From NCBI GenBank assembly GCA_963851105.1, contig CAWKNP010000004.1:124001-188000 (forward strand): 64,000 nt of DNA, given 5' to 3'. Numbering within the stretch: the first letter of the stretch is position 1; the number at the start of each line of letters is the position of its first letter. This document shows positions 62,309 to 64,000 of the stretch, one piece after another. This DNA is from DATARN01 sp963851105 (GTDB taxonomy: Bacteria; Actinomycetota; Acidimicrobiia; Acidimicrobiales; Palsa-688). The notes under the pieces were generated by a model that saw only the letters and a program-made list of their open reading frames with translations, was not told the origin of the DNA and searched no databases. The position numbers and the translations under genes were made by a program.

Positions 62309-63520
62309 GTGATCTCGGTCTTCGCGGTCGAGGACACCGCCGTCCAGATCGTGTGGCGAGCGCTGCCGGCGCCTACGGTCCACTTCGAGATCGGCGACCA
62401 GAGCGTTGAGGTCACGGCGCCCCCGCCCGCCATGTTGCGGCGCCGGGGGCGGCGACCGGTTCCCCTTCGAGTGCCGGCTGGCGCCATGGGCGGCCCGGGA
62501 GCGTTCACCTTCGACGGGCTGACGCCGGGGACCGCCTATCACCTGACCCTGAGCGCGCCAGGTGTGCCCCGCCACCTGATCGAGCAGGTCACCACCCTGC
62601 CGGCGCCGCCAGGCCGGCGCCTCGACGCCTTCGCCACGATCAACGACCTTCATCTCGGCGAGCCGGGGTTCGGGCCCCGGCACGACATCGAAGACGCCTG
62701 GCCCCTGGCGCCGGGCAAGGCGCCCTACACCTGGCGCTGCTTCACCAGTGCCGTCGAGGAGGCGATCCATTGGGGTGCCCGGGCGGTAGTCGTCAAGGGG
62801 GACATGACCTCCGACGGCGCCCCCGCCGAGTTCCATGAGATCGGGACGTTGCTGAGCGGCGTGCGGGTGCCGGTCATGGCCACCTTCGGCAATCACGAAT
62901 TCCACGACCTGGAAACCGATGGTCGGCCCATCCTCGACCAGTACGGGATCCACGTTCCCCGCGAGCCGTGGGCCGTCGACCGTCCCGGGATCCGCTTGGT
63001 CTTCGCCCTCACCGCCCGTCCCGGCGAGCGCTCCGGGGAGGTCGACGACCGCCAGCGGGCGCGCCTGGTGTCGCTGGTGGCCGAGGCGCCGGGGCCTGCT
63101 TTCGTCGTGCTCCACCACCAGTTTCAGCGCTGGACGTGGCCGACGGTCTACCCGCCGGGCATCGCCGGCCCACAGTCGCGGGCTCTGCTCGACGAGCTGG
63201 CCGAGGCCAACCCGGCGACGTTCATCGCCAGCGGCCACACCCACCGGCACCGGCGCCACCAACACGGCGCCCTGGAAAGTGTGGAGGTCGGGTCGACCAA
63301 GGACTACCCGGGCACCTGGACCGGCTACGCCATCCACGAGGGCGGGATCCGCCAGGTGGTCCGCCGCACCGAGGCACCTGGTGTCATCGCCTGGACAGAG
63401 GCCACGGCCCGGGCCATCGGGGGGATCTGGGGGCGGTGGTCACCAGGCCGGCGCGACGACCGGTGCTTCACCCATCCCTGGCCCCGACCACGAGCACAGC
63501 GTCAGACTTCCATTCCCTGA
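62309..63520 (+). CDS. Calcineurin-like metallophosphoesterase with N-terminal beta-sandwich
   Basis: 403 residues. A fibronectin-III-like domain (about 1-100; VQIVWRALPAPTVHFEIG, FDGLTPGTAYHLTL) precedes the phosphoesterase: INDLHLGEPG, VVKGDMTSDG, TFGNHEFHDLE, VVLHHQFQRW and ASGHTHRHRRHQH, which together carry the two-metal ligands. The layout resembles purple-acid-phosphatase-like proteins, but there is no signal peptide. GTG 62309 is used; the frame is open to CTG 62282, which overlaps the pepN stop (CTGA). Confidence 0.85.
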   Translation: MISVFAVEDTAVQIVWRALPAPTVHFEIGDQSVEVTAPPPAMLRRRGRRPVPLRVPAGAMGGPGAFTFDGLTPGTAYHLTLSAPGVPRHLIEQVTTLPAPPGRRLDAFATINDLHLGEPGFGPRHDIEDAWPLAPGKAPYTWRCFTSAVEEAIHWGARAVVVKGDMTSDGAPAEFHEIGTLLSGVRVPVMATFGNHEFHDLETDGRPILDQYGIHVPREPWAVDRPGIRLVFALTARPGERSGEVDDRQRARLVSLVAEAPGPAFVVLHHQFQRWTWPTVYPPGIAGPQSRALLDELAEANPATFIASGHTHRHRRHQHGALESVEVGSTKDYPGTWTGYAIHEGGIRQVVRRTEAPGVIAWTEATARAIGGIWGRWSPGRRDDRCFTHPWPRPRAQRQTSIP

Positions 63521-63547
63521 CACCTCCATGGCCCGCCGGAAGAGTGG

Positions 63548-63799
63548 TCAGGTACCGGTTGGACGGACGCCCAGGGCCTCGATGCGGGCCTGGACCTTGG
63601 CCAGGCGCTGCGTCGCCAGGCCGTGCAGGAGCTCCGCCTGCTCGTAGAGGTCGGCGGCCTCTTCGATTCCGATCTGGCCCGACGCCAACTGGTCGGTCAG
63701 CGCCTCCAGTGCCGCCACCAGCTGCTCGAAGGTCATGACTTCCGGATCGCCGCCGCCGCCGGGCCCACCGCCGCCGGTGCCAGCGGGAGCCTCAGGCAC
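63548..63799 (-). CDS. xseB: Exodeoxyribonuclease VII small subunit
   Basis: 83 residues. MTFEQLVAALEALTDQLASGQIGIEEAADLYEQAELLHGLATQRLAKVQARIEAL (span only) is the helical XseB domain with the (L)EELE-like repeat; a Gly-rich N-terminal extension (GTGGGGPGGGGDPE) precedes it. Start GTG overlaps the xseA stop by 8 bp, as is common for this pair. Part of the nuclease that degrades single-stranded DNA. Confidence 0.92.
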   Translation of the reverse strand: MPEAPAGTGGGGPGGGGDPEVMTFEQLVAALEALTDQLASGQIGIEEAADLYEQAELLHGLATQRLAKVQARIEALGVRPTGT

Positions 63800-64000
63800 T
63801 GACCACCCGCTCGACCTGCGCCGCCAGGCGCCCGGATGCCACCCGGATATCGATCATCTCGCCAGGCACCACCTGGTCGGCCCGCCGCACGACCCGGCCC
63901 TGGGCGTCACGCACGACGGCAAAGCCCCGCTCCAGGACCCGCAGAGGAGCGAGCGCCTGCAGGTGGCGGCGATCGGCCTCCAACCGGCCTTCCGCCCGGG
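63792..64000 (-). CDS. xseA: Exodeoxyribonuclease VII large subunit, C-terminal end (partial)
   Basis: Only the last ~69 residues lie in the window; the start is beyond the right edge. LEADRRHLQALAPLRVLERGFAVVRDAQGRVVRRADQVVPGEMIDIRVASGRLAAQVERV (span only) is the typical XseA end: LxxLSPLxVLxRGYA followed by the beta hairpin that contacts XseB. Confidence 0.92.
   Translation of the reverse strand, partial: RAEGRLEADRRHLQALAPLRVLERGFAVVRDAQGRVVRRADQVVPGEMIDIRVASGRLAAQVERVVSA

Overview
The window comes from a high-G+C actinobacterium, most likely an uncultured member of Acidimicrobiia or a neighbouring class (inference; there is no rRNA gene here). The evidence is actinobacterial gene order (mfd-PpiC-mazG-eno-ftsB; tatD-cell-wall gene-ksgA; DUF501-ppx), the tiny ribosomal proteins bS22 and bL37, an LLM-class (probably F420-dependent) oxidoreductase, an SigE-family sigma factor, and heavy GTG/TTG start use. 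Both ends cut through genes: a formate dehydrogenase on the left and xseA on the right.

Left part (1-9 kb): the catalytic subunit of a selenocysteine formate dehydrogenase (in-frame UGA followed by a SECIS-like hairpin), an anti-anti-sigma factor, a sigma factor/membrane-protein pair, a PlsC acyltransferase-SDR pair, a RimJ/AGT pair and DUF501-ppx. From 19.5 back to 9.2 kb runs one ten-gene leftward unit for reductive pyrimidine breakdown: beta-ureidopropionase, class III aminotransferase, dihydropyrimidinase, an unknown coiled-coil protein, methylmalonate/malonate semialdehyde dehydrogenase, an LLM oxidoreductase, and a four-part NMT1-type ABC importer. It covers uptake and conversion of dihydropyrimidines to acetyl-CoA or propionyl-CoA; no classical dihydropyrimidine dehydrogenase is present.

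Middle (19.5-35.7 kb): an envelope-related, mostly rightward region. It has an OmpR-type response regulator, a GT39 mannosyltransferase, a 64-bp tandem repeat array, a lipoprotein-ABC-FtsX exporter, a GOLPH3-like protein, a gamma-glutamyltransferase, a GT2-GtrA fusion, GtrA and a histidine kinase that may partner the distant regulator. An 85-bp nested palindrome follows at 35.8 kb.

Right part (35.9-64 kb): housekeeping genes. ftsB, eno, mazG, a PpiC lipoprotein, mfd, pth, rplY, prs and a truncated glmU form a leftward series. They are followed by gabD, a large membrane protein, tRNA-Gln, bS22, ksgA, an RlpA-like protein, tatD, metG, rsmI, DUF192, ychF, bL37, GDPD, a PfkB kinase, aminopeptidase N, a metallophosphoesterase and xseBA.

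Four loci carry small frameshifts, including metG, which is normally essential. Some of these are therefore likely consensus indel errors rather than biology. Several junctions have the form CTGA, and for pth this implies a CTG start codon.
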